Shown piece after piece: positions 8,452 through 16,369 of a DNA stretch of 64,000 bases. Position 1 is the stretch's first letter; each line of letters begins with the position of its first letter. The position numbers and the translations under genes were made by a program. A model generated the notes under the pieces. It ran no database searches and was not told the DNA's origin. It worked only from the letters and a program-made list of their open reading frames with translations. Origin of the DNA: a virus; the IMG/VR virus record IMGVR_UViG_3300037225_000673, positions 1 to 64,000 of that record. One strand, given 5' to 3'.

Positions 8452-8527
8452 ATGGCCGGACTTCCGAATGGCCGGACAGACATTTTTGTCTTGACATTTA
8501 CCACTGTTTAAATGTATTAGTGGCATT
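8452..8527 (+). promoter_or_regulatory. Candidate promoter before the phosphatase-kinase operon
   Basis: The gap carries two direct copies of ATGGCCGGAC, then TTGACA (8491-8496) and TATTAG (8515-8520), spaced 18 bases, a sigma70-like promoter. CCACT and AGTGG flank the -10 region as a short inverted repeat that could be an operator. The gene at 8528 has no clear ribosome site. Confidence 0.45.
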
Positions 8528-9376
8528 ATGAAGAGTCACGAATTCGCTTCTGGAGTTTTACAGGGAGCTGATCACCGATACATTAGAACAAATTGTCAAG
8601 ATGCAGTTCGTGTATTTAGCCGAACACTCCATGACAAGCTTTGGGGGAACAATACAGTTGTTGTCGGCGTTTGCGCTGACGGTTGCGGAACAGGCGAACA
8701 CACAGAAGTTGGGGCGCAGCTTGGTGTTAATATTGCAACAGATGTAATATCAACAGAATATTTATCAGCTGCAAGTTTAGGTAATGAGGTTGATTGGAAT
8801 ACCATAAAAGACGATATTGTTGCTAGGGTTGGAAATATTGCACAGTCAGTATGGTCTCTTGAACAAGATTACAATGCGCTAATTATCGAGTACTTCTTTT
8901 TCACGATAATTGGTTTCGCAATGACCTCTGAAGAAACCACGTTCTTCCGTGCCGGCGATGGTGTTCTGATTGTCAATGGAGAAGATATCCCAATCAAAAC
9001 GCCAGATGGTAACAGGCCAGAATATCTTGGCTACAATCTGTTGAGCAGTTCGATTCGACCTGATATCGAAATACTATTTAAAATTCCAACTGATAAAATT
9101 GATCACTTCTTACTAGGCTCAGATGGATTGAAAGACATTTGCGCCGCAGAAGAAAAGCTCATCCCTAAGAAACAAGTGGGAACTCGCATCCCGAAGGAAG
9201 AATTGGTTGGCCCTCTCAGTCAGTTCTGGACCGGGGATCAATACTTCGACGATCCCCAGGCGGTGCGCCGCAGACTGATGATGTTCAATGGTGGCCTTTG
9301 TGCTGATGCCAGGGCCGGCATTGCTCGCGATGACACTTCATTAGTTGTCTGCCGCCGCAGGAATTCAGAGCCATGA
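8528..9376 (+). CDS. PP2C-family protein phosphatase
   Basis: A 282-aa Ser/Thr phosphatase of the PP2C (PPM) type. Metal-binding Asp residues lie in NCQDAV (D25) and CADGCG (D51), with further motifs GDGVLIV, LLGSDGLKD and the C-terminal RDDTSLVV. It removes phosphate from proteins and is expected to oppose the kinase encoded immediately downstream, with which it overlaps by ATGA. With the vWA protein at 12383 this forms a TerY-P-like triad, known in bacteria beside tellurite-resistance type stress and defence genes. Confidence 0.85.
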   Translation: MKSHEFASGVLQGADHRYIRTNCQDAVRVFSRTLHDKLWGNNTVVVGVCADGCGTGEHTEVGAQLGVNIATDVISTEYLSAASLGNEVDWNTIKDDIVARVGNIAQSVWSLEQDYNALIIEYFFFTIIGFAMTSEETTFFRAGDGVLIVNGEDIPIKTPDGNRPEYLGYNLLSSSIRPDIEILFKIPTDKIDHFLLGSDGLKDICAAEEKLIPKKQVGTRIPKEELVGPLSQFWTGDQYFDDPQAVRRRLMMFNGGLCADARAGIARDDTSLVVCRRRNSEP

Positions 9377-11253
9377 TCAAAGAGGTCATTGTCGAAGCAG
9401 ACATAATTAGACTGACGCCAAACTCAGTCAAGGGCGAGGGCGGCGAAGCAATAATCTATGGCTTGCCTGGAAAAAAAGCCCTGAAGATATTCAAGGAACC
9501 CGATCATCCTGACTTTGCTGGAAAGCCAGAAGCTCAGCAAGCGGCATTGGCGAGAATCAATCAGCACCAAAAGAAGCTTCCCGCCATCCCAAAGAGTTTA
9601 CCAAGTAGTGTTATCGTTCCGGATGCGCTTGCATTTACAACCGATCATTCAAAGAAGATAGCCGGTTACCGCATGCCATTCATTAGCGGCACAAACGTTC
9701 TGCTTGAATACGGCGATCAGGAATTCAGAGCTGGCATCTCAAATGATCGTGTTCGAAACGTCTTTGCAAAGATCCACGAGGCATTTGTTGGACTCCATGC
9801 GCATAGAGTTATCCTTGGTGACGTCAACCCGCTGAACATCTTGGTGTTGGCGAAGTCGGATACGCCGTACATTATCGACATTGATAGTGCATCGATTGAT
9901 GGCTTCCCGTCATTCATGTTCACGCAGGCCTATATCGATCCATTGCTGTGCGATCCGAGCCTGAAAGAACCAAAGCTAGTCAAGCATCACACTACCGATT
10001 CTGATTGGTATTCGTTCTGCGTCATGCTCATGCAGTGCATGCTCTTCGTTCATCCGTATGGCGGCATCTATAAGCCAGTTGACAAGACCAAAAAGATTGC
10101 GCACACGGCAAGATGTCTGCACAAGATAAGCGTGTTCAATCCTGAAGTTGGGTATCCAAAGACAGCGATACATTACAGCGCGCTATCGGATGAATTGTGC
10201 CACTATCTAATTGGCATCTTCGAGCAGGGAAAGCGTAGTGTCTTTCCGGTGAAGTGTTTAGAGGAAATGCGCTGGACAAAGTGCAACGTATGCGGACAAG
10301 AATACTCTCGTTCCGCCTGCCCCAACTGCGTGAAGGCTCCGCCAATTGCCGTCATTCAAACCGTGACGGTTAGGAAGAGTGTCACCGTGACGCAGATGTT
10401 TAATACCACCGGGTCTATCGTATTTGCAACGGTTCAAAGGGGAAGGATGCTCTGGCTCTACCACGAAGCAGATGCGTTCAGGCGCGAAGATCGTACCATC
10501 GCTCTTAAGCATGAGATCGATCCTCGGTTCAAGTACCGAATAAATGGCATCTCAACTGTCATCGGAAGGGATGGGTCCGTTGTCGTTCTCACCCCAAACA
10601 AAACACCGGTACCGCTCCAGACTGACATCGTTGGTGAACGACCGGCATTCGACGCAAATGCCGACAGCATATTCTGGACAACCAATGATCGGCTGAATAG
10701 AAACGCGCCATTAGGGCCTGAATATATTGGCGCAGTAATTTCTGGGTTGACACATATCTGGGTTGGTTCAACATTCGGATTTGGATTCTATCGCGCTGGA
10801 GAATTGAACATAGCCTTCATCTTCAGGACGAATTCAAGAGGCATCAACGATAGTGTAAAGGTACCCAGGATTCGAGGACAACTCATAGATGCAACCTGTT
10901 CGTTTACCGAGAAGCTCTGTTGGTTCTTTACATCCTCCCAAGAGAGTGGACAGACCATCAATCGCTGCGCAGTCATTCAACATGATGGAACTGTCTTGGC
11001 TTCGGCCGAGGCCATTCATGGAGATGGTTCGTGGCTATCGGGAATTCGCGGAGCAACGGCGGCAGGTAATGTCTTGCTTGCTCCAACCGATGATGGTGTA
11101 GTTCAAGTGAAGTGCAACGGAAACCAAATTGTCATCGTAAAGGAATTCCCTGATACAGAACCGTTTGTCAATTCAGGATCAAGACTTTTCGCCGCAGCAG
11201 ATGGGCTTTACGTAGTCGGGCGGCGCGACATTGTAAAACTTAAGATCAGTTGA
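9373..11253 (+). CDS. Ser/Thr protein kinase with zinc ribbon and beta-rich C-terminus
   Basis: A 626-aa protein. Residues 20-300 form a protein kinase-like domain: Gly loop GEGGEAIIYG, lysine in ALKIF (K38), catalytic loop LGDVNPLNIL (D150, N155) and a metal-binding IIDIDSAS in place of DFG, so catalysis looks intact. A zinc ribbon CNVCGQEYSRSACPNC follows near residue 305. The remaining 300 residues are beta-rich with Trp/Gly repeats and may be a propeller. It overlaps the PP2C gene by four bases. Targets are unknown. Confidence 0.85.
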   Translation: MIKEVIVEADIIRLTPNSVKGEGGEAIIYGLPGKKALKIFKEPDHPDFAGKPEAQQAALARINQHQKKLPAIPKSLPSSVIVPDALAFTTDHSKKIAGYRMPFISGTNVLLEYGDQEFRAGISNDRVRNVFAKIHEAFVGLHAHRVILGDVNPLNILVLAKSDTPYIIDIDSASIDGFPSFMFTQAYIDPLLCDPSLKEPKLVKHHTTDSDWYSFCVMLMQCMLFVHPYGGIYKPVDKTKKIAHTARCLHKISVFNPEVGYPKTAIHYSALSDELCHYLIGIFEQGKRSVFPVKCLEEMRWTKCNVCGQEYSRSACPNCVKAPPIAVIQTVTVRKSVTVTQMFNTTGSIVFATVQRGRMLWLYHEADAFRREDRTIALKHEIDPRFKYRINGISTVIGRDGSVVVLTPNKTPVPLQTDIVGERPAFDANADSIFWTTNDRLNRNAPLGPEYIGAVISGLTHIWVGSTFGFGFYRAGELNIAFIFRTNSRGINDSVKVPRIRGQLIDATCSFTEKLCWFFTSSQESGQTINRCAVIQHDGTVLASAEAIHGDGSWLSGIRGATAAGNVLLAPTDDGVVQVKCNGNQIVIVKEFPDTEPFVNSGSRLFAAADGLYVVGRRDIVKLKIS

Positions 11254-11281
11254 TTGGATAGTATAGAAAGGTAAAACACAA

Positions 11282-12340
11282 ATGCAACGTTCTCTTCTTC
11301 CACTACCGCCATTTTTCAACACAGCAAATGCGAACAACTGGGATTATAGTCCAAGCCTAGATAAGCTTCGACTCTTCGCAGAAGAGTGGCGTAGAGATCA
11401 AAAGATCAAAGCGTCTGCTGCGGCGAAGACGAAGGTCACCGCTCTCATCATCGATGCCAACAAAGACTTCTGCCATCCGCGCGGGACCTTGTTTGTCAGC
11501 GGGAGATCGGGAACCGGCGCTGTCGATGATAGCAATCGCATTGCTAAGTTCGTGTACGAAAATCTCGACGTGATTACGGACATCGTTCCTACGATGGATA
11601 CCCATAAGCGTTACCAGATCTTCACACCAACCTTTTGGCAATGGGCCGATGGGACTCCAGTTCCGCAGAACCAGATCATCCCCACGGATCTTGTTGCCTC
11701 TGGGAAGATCAAGGTCATCCCCTCAATGGTCAACTTCATTCCAGGTGCAACAAGCACTTGGATCAATGACTATGTTGTGTACTATGCGCGCAAACTCGAA
11801 GCCGATGGCAAGAAAGTTCTCATTGCTTTCGCTCCGCATTGCGTTCTCGGAAGCGATGGCCATCCGATCATCGGAACCGTTTTCGAAGCCATCTCGTTTC
11901 ACTCCTTCGTGCGCCGCGTGGAGAATGATCCAGAAGTCAAGGGCGGCAACGTCCTCACTGAGTGTTTCAGTGTCCTTGGCCCAGAGGTGAAGGTTGCGCA
12001 CGACGGAACCATTCTAGACAACGGTGAGAATCGCATGCGCATGATCAAGGCATTGCTGGCCGCCAACTACGTCGTTATCATGGGTCAAGCATCAAGCCAT
12101 TGCGTGGCAAGTACAATCGACGATCTGCTTACGTGGATCTTGGCTAACGATCCAAGCCTGGCCCAGAAGGTATATATTGCCGAGGATGGTATGTCGGCTG
12201 TTAACCTCAGCGCATACGGCGGGCCAGACTTTACCGATGCGGCCACAGCTGCGCTTGACAAGTTCCGCAATGCGGGAATGCATGTCGTTCGTCTGAGCGA
12301 ACGAATGGAAACCTGGCCCGGCTTTCAACTGGCAGCCTAA
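11282..12340 (+). CDS. Nicotinamidase / isochorismatase-family hydrolase
   Basis: A 352-aa cysteine hydrolase. The catalytic Asp is in IIDANKDFCHPRG, metal or substrate His in THKRYQIF and the nucleophile Cys in MGQASSHCVASTIDDL, the nicotinamidase arrangement; the protein is longer than bacterial PncA (about 210 aa). It would convert nicotinamide to nicotinate. AAAGG precedes the ATG. Product nicotinate is the substrate of the NAPRT at 18482, so an NAD-salvage role is likely, though it sits between the kinase and the vWA gene. Confidence 0.75.
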   Translation: MQRSLLPLPPFFNTANANNWDYSPSLDKLRLFAEEWRRDQKIKASAAAKTKVTALIIDANKDFCHPRGTLFVSGRSGTGAVDDSNRIAKFVYENLDVITDIVPTMDTHKRYQIFTPTFWQWADGTPVPQNQIIPTDLVASGKIKVIPSMVNFIPGATSTWINDYVVYYARKLEADGKKVLIAFAPHCVLGSDGHPIIGTVFEAISFHSFVRRVENDPEVKGGNVLTECFSVLGPEVKVAHDGTILDNGENRMRMIKALLAANYVVIMGQASSHCVASTIDDLLTWILANDPSLAQKVYIAEDGMSAVNLSAYGGPDFTDAATAALDKFRNAGMHVVRLSERMETWPGFQLAA

Positions 12341-12382
12341 ATTGATTCGATCTAATAGAAACACAAAACAAGGAATACGAAT

Positions 12383-13204
12383 ATGAGTTCTAGCTCTAGT
12401 TTATTTACGTCCTCAACACAGGATAAGAATGTCACGGCGGCTCTAGTCCAAATCCCAGACTTGACCGCCAAGATCCAAGCTGGGCAAGGAATGCCCGCGG
12501 TCAATGCAAAGGTAAGTACCGCATTGCTTATCCAGCTGCTTCTCGATGATTCTGGTTCTATGCAAAGAAAAGACCCAGACCCCAATGTAACAAAGTGCAA
12601 CGCAGAGCTTCTCTGCGATGGACACAACCTAATTCGCAACACCCTGTTGAATAGCAAACAGGGCGCTGATGTGTTCATGGCCGCGCGTACCCTCAGTGGA
12701 GAGGTGGTCTATCCATTCCGTAAGCTCAAGGAAGTTCCCGAGCTAGTTTATCGGCAGAACTTCTATGCGAATGGTGGCACGCCGCTCTATGATGAAATCG
12801 CAGTCACCTACGAAATCGTTGCCAAGCAGGTGGATGATTACGAAGAGGCCTGTATTCCGTGCCGAACAATCACGGTATTCATCACCGATGGCAGGGACGA
12901 ACATTCCAGGGCTTTCAATGCAGCTAAGGAGCTTCTTCCATTGACGGTGGCACGCATGAATCACGAGATGGACGTAATCGCTGGCGTCGGGATTAGCGAC
13001 GGATACTACGACTTCCGCAAGATGTTCTTGGAGATGGGTCTGTCTGACAATTGGATCTTGACACCAAAGAACACCGAGCACGAATTCCGTGAAGTCTTTC
13101 GTGTGCTCTCGCAGTCGGCACTGAACGTCAGCCAAGCCGGCGTGGGTGGGTTTAGCCAAGCAACTTCTAGTGGCCTAAGCCAAGCTGCTGGCGGCTTCAT
13201 TTGA
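12383..13204 (+). CDS. TerY-like vWA domain protein
   Basis: A 273-aa protein with a von Willebrand A domain: MIDAS motif DDSGSM (about residue 54), threonine in GGTPLYDE and Asp in FITDGRDEHS. The tail is Ser/Gln/Gly rich (NVSQAGVGGFSQ) and may be flexible. TerY proteins partner PP2C and a kinase; here the three genes are in the same operon. The start has AGGAA upstream. It probably binds a phosphorylated partner or scaffolds the complex. Confidence 0.8.
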   Translation: MSSSSSLFTSSTQDKNVTAALVQIPDLTAKIQAGQGMPAVNAKVSTALLIQLLLDDSGSMQRKDPDPNVTKCNAELLCDGHNLIRNTLLNSKQGADVFMAARTLSGEVVYPFRKLKEVPELVYRQNFYANGGTPLYDEIAVTYEIVAKQVDDYEEACIPCRTITVFITDGRDEHSRAFNAAKELLPLTVARMNHEMDVIAGVGISDGYYDFRKMFLEMGLSDNWILTPKNTEHEFREVFRVLSQSALNVSQAGVGGFSQATSSGLSQAAGGFI

Positions 13205-13214
13205 CAGTTGTTCA

Positions 13215-13250
13215 TTCTGTTCGGCATCATTAAATTGGTGCCGAACAGAA
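13215..13250 (+). terminator. Hairpin after the vWA gene
   Basis: TTCTGTTCGGCA (13215-13226) pairs perfectly with TGCCGAACAGAA (13239-13250) around a 12-base loop. There is no T run, so it may be a weak terminator, a processing site, or a structure before the Cas12-like gene. Confidence 0.5.
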
Positions 13251-13263
13251 TCAGAGGTGAAAA

Positions 13264-14778
13264 ATGAAACTAGCCGGTACACTAAAGTGTGAAATAATCA
13301 AGCCGATTAATTCGGATGGAAAATCAATTTGGAACGAAGTCGGCCCAAGATTAATGGCCTTGAGAAAAACTTTAGCTCCGGCATTGACAATGACGATGCG
13401 GGAATTATATCCGCAAGCGGTTGGTGTCATTTACCTTTTTAAGTCGGGCAATAAGGACGAGGCTCGAACAGCTCAACAACAATGGACCGGCTTAGTTGAG
13501 AAGACATTGCGCAAGCATTGGAATGAAGAACTATTTGGGCGGCTCAATCACCTGAAAAGCAAACTTAAGGAAGAAGATGGAGAGGAACGTCTCAAAACCA
13601 TTACTTCTGCCAACGGTCCAATTCAGGAGTATTTATCTTCCGAGACACGCCACAACATCATATCCCGATGGAAGGGTGAACCATTTAAAGATCTGTTGGT
13701 TTCGAAAGTTTCGGTTCCATCATGGACAACTGGGTGTGCATTCTACGCCAGGAATCGCGAGTGCCCTGTTAGTGGAGACCCCGATAAGGCCCGATTGGGA
13801 TTTCCTCTTTTCGGTGGTGGCAACAAACGAACAACACTGGTGGTGGCTCCCTGCGGTGATGGGCATGAAGCACTTTGGAAGAGGTTAGTTGCCGGCGAGA
13901 TCAAGCTCGGTCATGTTGGAATTAGTTACAATCTTCGAAAACATAAGTGGTATGCATTAATCTCGTGGTTGGAGGAACGTGAAGAGAATATTTCTGGCTC
14001 ACATGTTGCTGCGGTCAATATGGGAATCAATGTATTTTTGCAGGCGGTGTCAGATGACGGATCTGAATTCCATGTTGATGGCGGAGATATATTAGCTACC
14101 AGAAGACGATTTTATGGTCGTCGCAAGAGCATTCAGAAGTCTTTGGATAAGATGGGGAGAGGAGCACATGGACATGGGCGCAATCGATTGCTCCGTCCAA
14201 TTACGAATCTTGGCGATTGCGAATCAAGGTACATGTCCAGTAAGTGCAGAACAGTGGCGGCTGAACTCATCAAGTGGTGTGTTAGGCACAACATTGGTCG
14301 ATTGATTTTGGAGGATCTGAGTAGGATAAGGGAGACAGACGAAGCCAAAGATACTCATGAGGAAGTCAAGCGACTAATTCATTCATGGCCTTATGCTGAA
14401 TTAACTGCTGCGATTACCAGACAAGGTGCTGAGTTTGGAGTCTCCATCGAAACTCGGGAAGCCTACTATAATAGTCAGCGATGTCCTATTTGCGGACACA
14501 CCCATCAGGACAATGTTCGAATCATTGAAGACCGCAGAGACATCATGGTTGATTCCGAGGGAAGGAGATGGGAAAGAAGTTTGAGCAAAAGATCATTCTT
14601 CACTTGTAAAAAGTGTGACTTCGATGCAAGTGGAGATTTGGTTTCGGCGTCTAATCTACTTCAATCTGTAACAGGATATAGCTCTATTCTCACGACTAAA
14701 AATAAGGCTAACCACAAGGCCACTAACAAAAGCAAAGCCAAGGGTGATCGGGCTATGGAGTCACCAGGAGAATCATGA
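13264..14778 (+). CDS. Compact Cas12/TnpB-like protein with altered RuvC-I
   Basis: A 504-aa type V effector-like protein next to a CRISPR array. The N-terminal 240 residues hold the variable WED/REC part. The RuvC fold follows: RuvC-I reads AAVNMGIN with Asn252 where TnpB and Cas12 have Asp; RuvC-II is GRLILEDLS (E350); the zinc ribbon is CPICGH (C407, C410) and CKKC (C448, C451); RuvC-III is SGDLVSASN (D458). With the first metal ligand lost, the protein may bind DNA without cutting, like TldR or Cas12m-type proteins. Size is nearer Cas12f than classic Cas12. It overlaps the next gene by ATGA. A transposon TnpB is the alternative, but no transposase is nearby. Confidence 0.8.
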   Translation: MKLAGTLKCEIIKPINSDGKSIWNEVGPRLMALRKTLAPALTMTMRELYPQAVGVIYLFKSGNKDEARTAQQQWTGLVEKTLRKHWNEELFGRLNHLKSKLKEEDGEERLKTITSANGPIQEYLSSETRHNIISRWKGEPFKDLLVSKVSVPSWTTGCAFYARNRECPVSGDPDKARLGFPLFGGGNKRTTLVVAPCGDGHEALWKRLVAGEIKLGHVGISYNLRKHKWYALISWLEEREENISGSHVAAVNMGINVFLQAVSDDGSEFHVDGGDILATRRRFYGRRKSIQKSLDKMGRGAHGHGRNRLLRPITNLGDCESRYMSSKCRTVAAELIKWCVRHNIGRLILEDLSRIRETDEAKDTHEEVKRLIHSWPYAELTAAITRQGAEFGVSIETREAYYNSQRCPICGHTHQDNVRIIEDRRDIMVDSEGRRWERSLSKRSFFTCKKCDFDASGDLVSASNLLQSVTGYSSILTTKNKANHKATNKSKAKGDRAMESPGES

Positions 14779-15398
14779 CCGAACTAACAAACGAAGAAAA
14801 ACTTAAACTGGAACGACTTCGTGAGCGATGTATTATAATTCAAGGACTCTTGAAGCGATGGCATGAGTCTGCGGTTGAAATTGTGATTGCCCTCAAAGAA
14901 GTTGATGATGAAGGTGATTGGAAGCTGTCCTATCCCAGCTTTGATAATTTTTTGGAGCGTAACTTTCCGAATTCTGGTTTTGGGCTTAAGAGATATCAGC
15001 ACACACTGCTTTCGATTCAAGAGTATGGTGAGGAGCTGGTTAGAAAGATTGGCCCTGAAGCGGCCCATGTGATGTCGCACCCAAGAATTACCGAGGAGCC
15101 AGCACGAAAGAATGAAATAATTTCGAATGTTAATAACTACATGGAGGCCAATGGTAACGCCCCTAATGCGGATTGGGTGCGCGAACAGCGAAAGAGAATA
15201 GCACCCGAAACAAATCAGCCACCAAGATCCACTATAGCAATGTCTGCGCTGGGAAGGACCTGCAAAGAGCGTGATGAATGGAGGCGAAAGTTCGAGGAGC
15301 TACAGGTAAAATACGATAGTGCTGTGAGTGAAATTGAACAACTCCGTAAGCAACTAGGGAAAAATGCGAGCACCTCTACTTCTGATATGGTTTCATAA
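14775..15398 (+). CDS. CRISPR-adjacent coiled-coil protein
   Basis: A 207-aa protein, overlapping the Cas12-like gene by four bases and ending 69 bases before the first CRISPR repeat. N-terminal 100 residues: helical with a WKLSYPSFDNFLERNFP segment followed by SGFGLKRYQH, reminiscent of a small helix-turn-helix or ParB-like recognition segment. Residues 165-195 form a coiled coil (EELQVKYDSAVSEIEQL). It may be an accessory or regulator of the system. No family is recognised. Confidence 0.7.
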   Translation: MTELTNEEKLKLERLRERCIIIQGLLKRWHESAVEIVIALKEVDDEGDWKLSYPSFDNFLERNFPNSGFGLKRYQHTLLSIQEYGEELVRKIGPEAAHVMSHPRITEEPARKNEIISNVNNYMEANGNAPNADWVREQRKRIAPETNQPPRSTIAMSALGRTCKERDEWRRKFEELQVKYDSAVSEIEQLRKQLGKNASTSTSDMVS

Positions 15399-15467
15399 GG
15401 GCTAATTTTAGCACCGCTCGCAAACCATATTCTAGTTCTTTGAAAATTCAGCGTTTTTGACGGCAGG
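15399..15467 (+). promoter_or_regulatory. CRISPR leader region
   Basis: AT-rich 69 bases between the companion gene and the first repeat. It includes AAACCATAT (15422-15430), complementary to ATATGGTTT at 15386-15394 in the end of the gene. The complementary end of the array carries a mutated repeat, which supports this side as leader. No clear -35/-10 pair is evident. Confidence 0.45.
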
Positions 15468-16263
15468 GTATCAGTAACCTTCGAGAGATTCAGTTGATGT
15501 GAGTTGACGAACGTCAGACCTACCGAAGCATTGGCAAAGTATCAGTAACCTTCGAGAGATTCAGTTGATGTGAGATTGAGAGTAGCCGTCGCACACCATC
15601 CGGGGATCTGGTATCAGTAACCTTCGAGAGATTCAGTTGATGTGAGATCAAATGAATGACGACGATGACAACGACGACGAGTATCAGTAACCTTCGAGAG
15701 ATTCAGTTGATGTGAGGCTAAGTCCCAAGGTCACTCTAAATCTTGGAACAAGTATCAGTAACCTTCGAGAGATTCAGTTGATGTGAGCTCCTACAAGCTC
15801 CGGCGACTCCATTGGGGCTGCGATGTATCAGTAACCTTCGAGAGATTCAGTTGATGTGAGTAGTAGTTGTTTCGCCTGTGCAATCCAGCTTTGACAAGTA
15901 TCAGTAACCTTCGAGAGATTCAGTTGATGTGAGAATCCGCCGGTAGTGGATCATGCCACGGGGGACACGTATCAGTAACCTTCGAGAGATTCAGTTGATG
16001 TGAGAAAAGAATGGACACATGTATTTGATACGTGTTCTGGTATCAGTAACCTTCGAGAGATTCAGTTGATGTGAGAGCGAAATCGACCCACCCCCCTCCA
16101 GACGTATCAGTAACCTTCGAGAGATTCAGTTGATGTGAGGTGTTAGAGTGCCCACATTGTCATGATGCTGATGACGTATCAGTAACCTTCGATAGATTCA
16201 GTTGATGTGAGAAGATGGACGCGAATGGTATCAGTAACCTTCGAGAGATTCAGTTGATGTGAG
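15468..16263 (+). CRISPR. CRISPR array, 12 repeats and 11 spacers
   Basis: The 36-base repeat begins GTATCAGTAACC and ends GTTGATGTGAG, with a TTCGAGAGATTC centre. Repeats start at 15468, 15539, 15611, 15681, 15752, 15825, 15898, 15969, 16040, 16104, 16176 and 16228. Spacers run 34-37 bases, except one of 28 (16076-16103) and a last one of only 16 (16212-16227). Repeat 11 has one change (GATAGA for GAGAGA), placing the old end on the right. Several spacers look protein-coding (one reads CPHC). No cas1 or cas2 is seen in the window. Confidence 0.95.
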
Positions 16264-16369
16264 ATACATGGAACTGACTGTCGCCAATGTGCGCGCCATG
16301 CGTCACCACAGTTTCCGCAAAGCGGAAACCAAATCATTCCTGGCGGTGATTTGTTTGAGTCCAAATGCA
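16264..16369. other. Array trailer with hairpin
   Basis: This gap separates the array from the end of the minus-strand NAD synthetase gene. GTTTCCGC (16311-16318) and GCGGAAAC (16322-16329) form an 8-bp hairpin with a 3-base loop, possibly ending transcripts from either side. A short open stretch from ATG 16268 continues over the end of the NAD synthetase gene and is not called. Confidence 0.5.

Noticed and set aside
13264-14778. A plain transposon TnpB
   Set aside because: There is no TnpA or serine recombinase beside it, while a companion gene and a 12-repeat array are directly downstream, so a CRISPR role fits better.
15468-16263. Array read from the minus strand
   Set aside because: The mutated repeat and truncated spacer are at the right end, which makes the left side the leader; not fully excluded.
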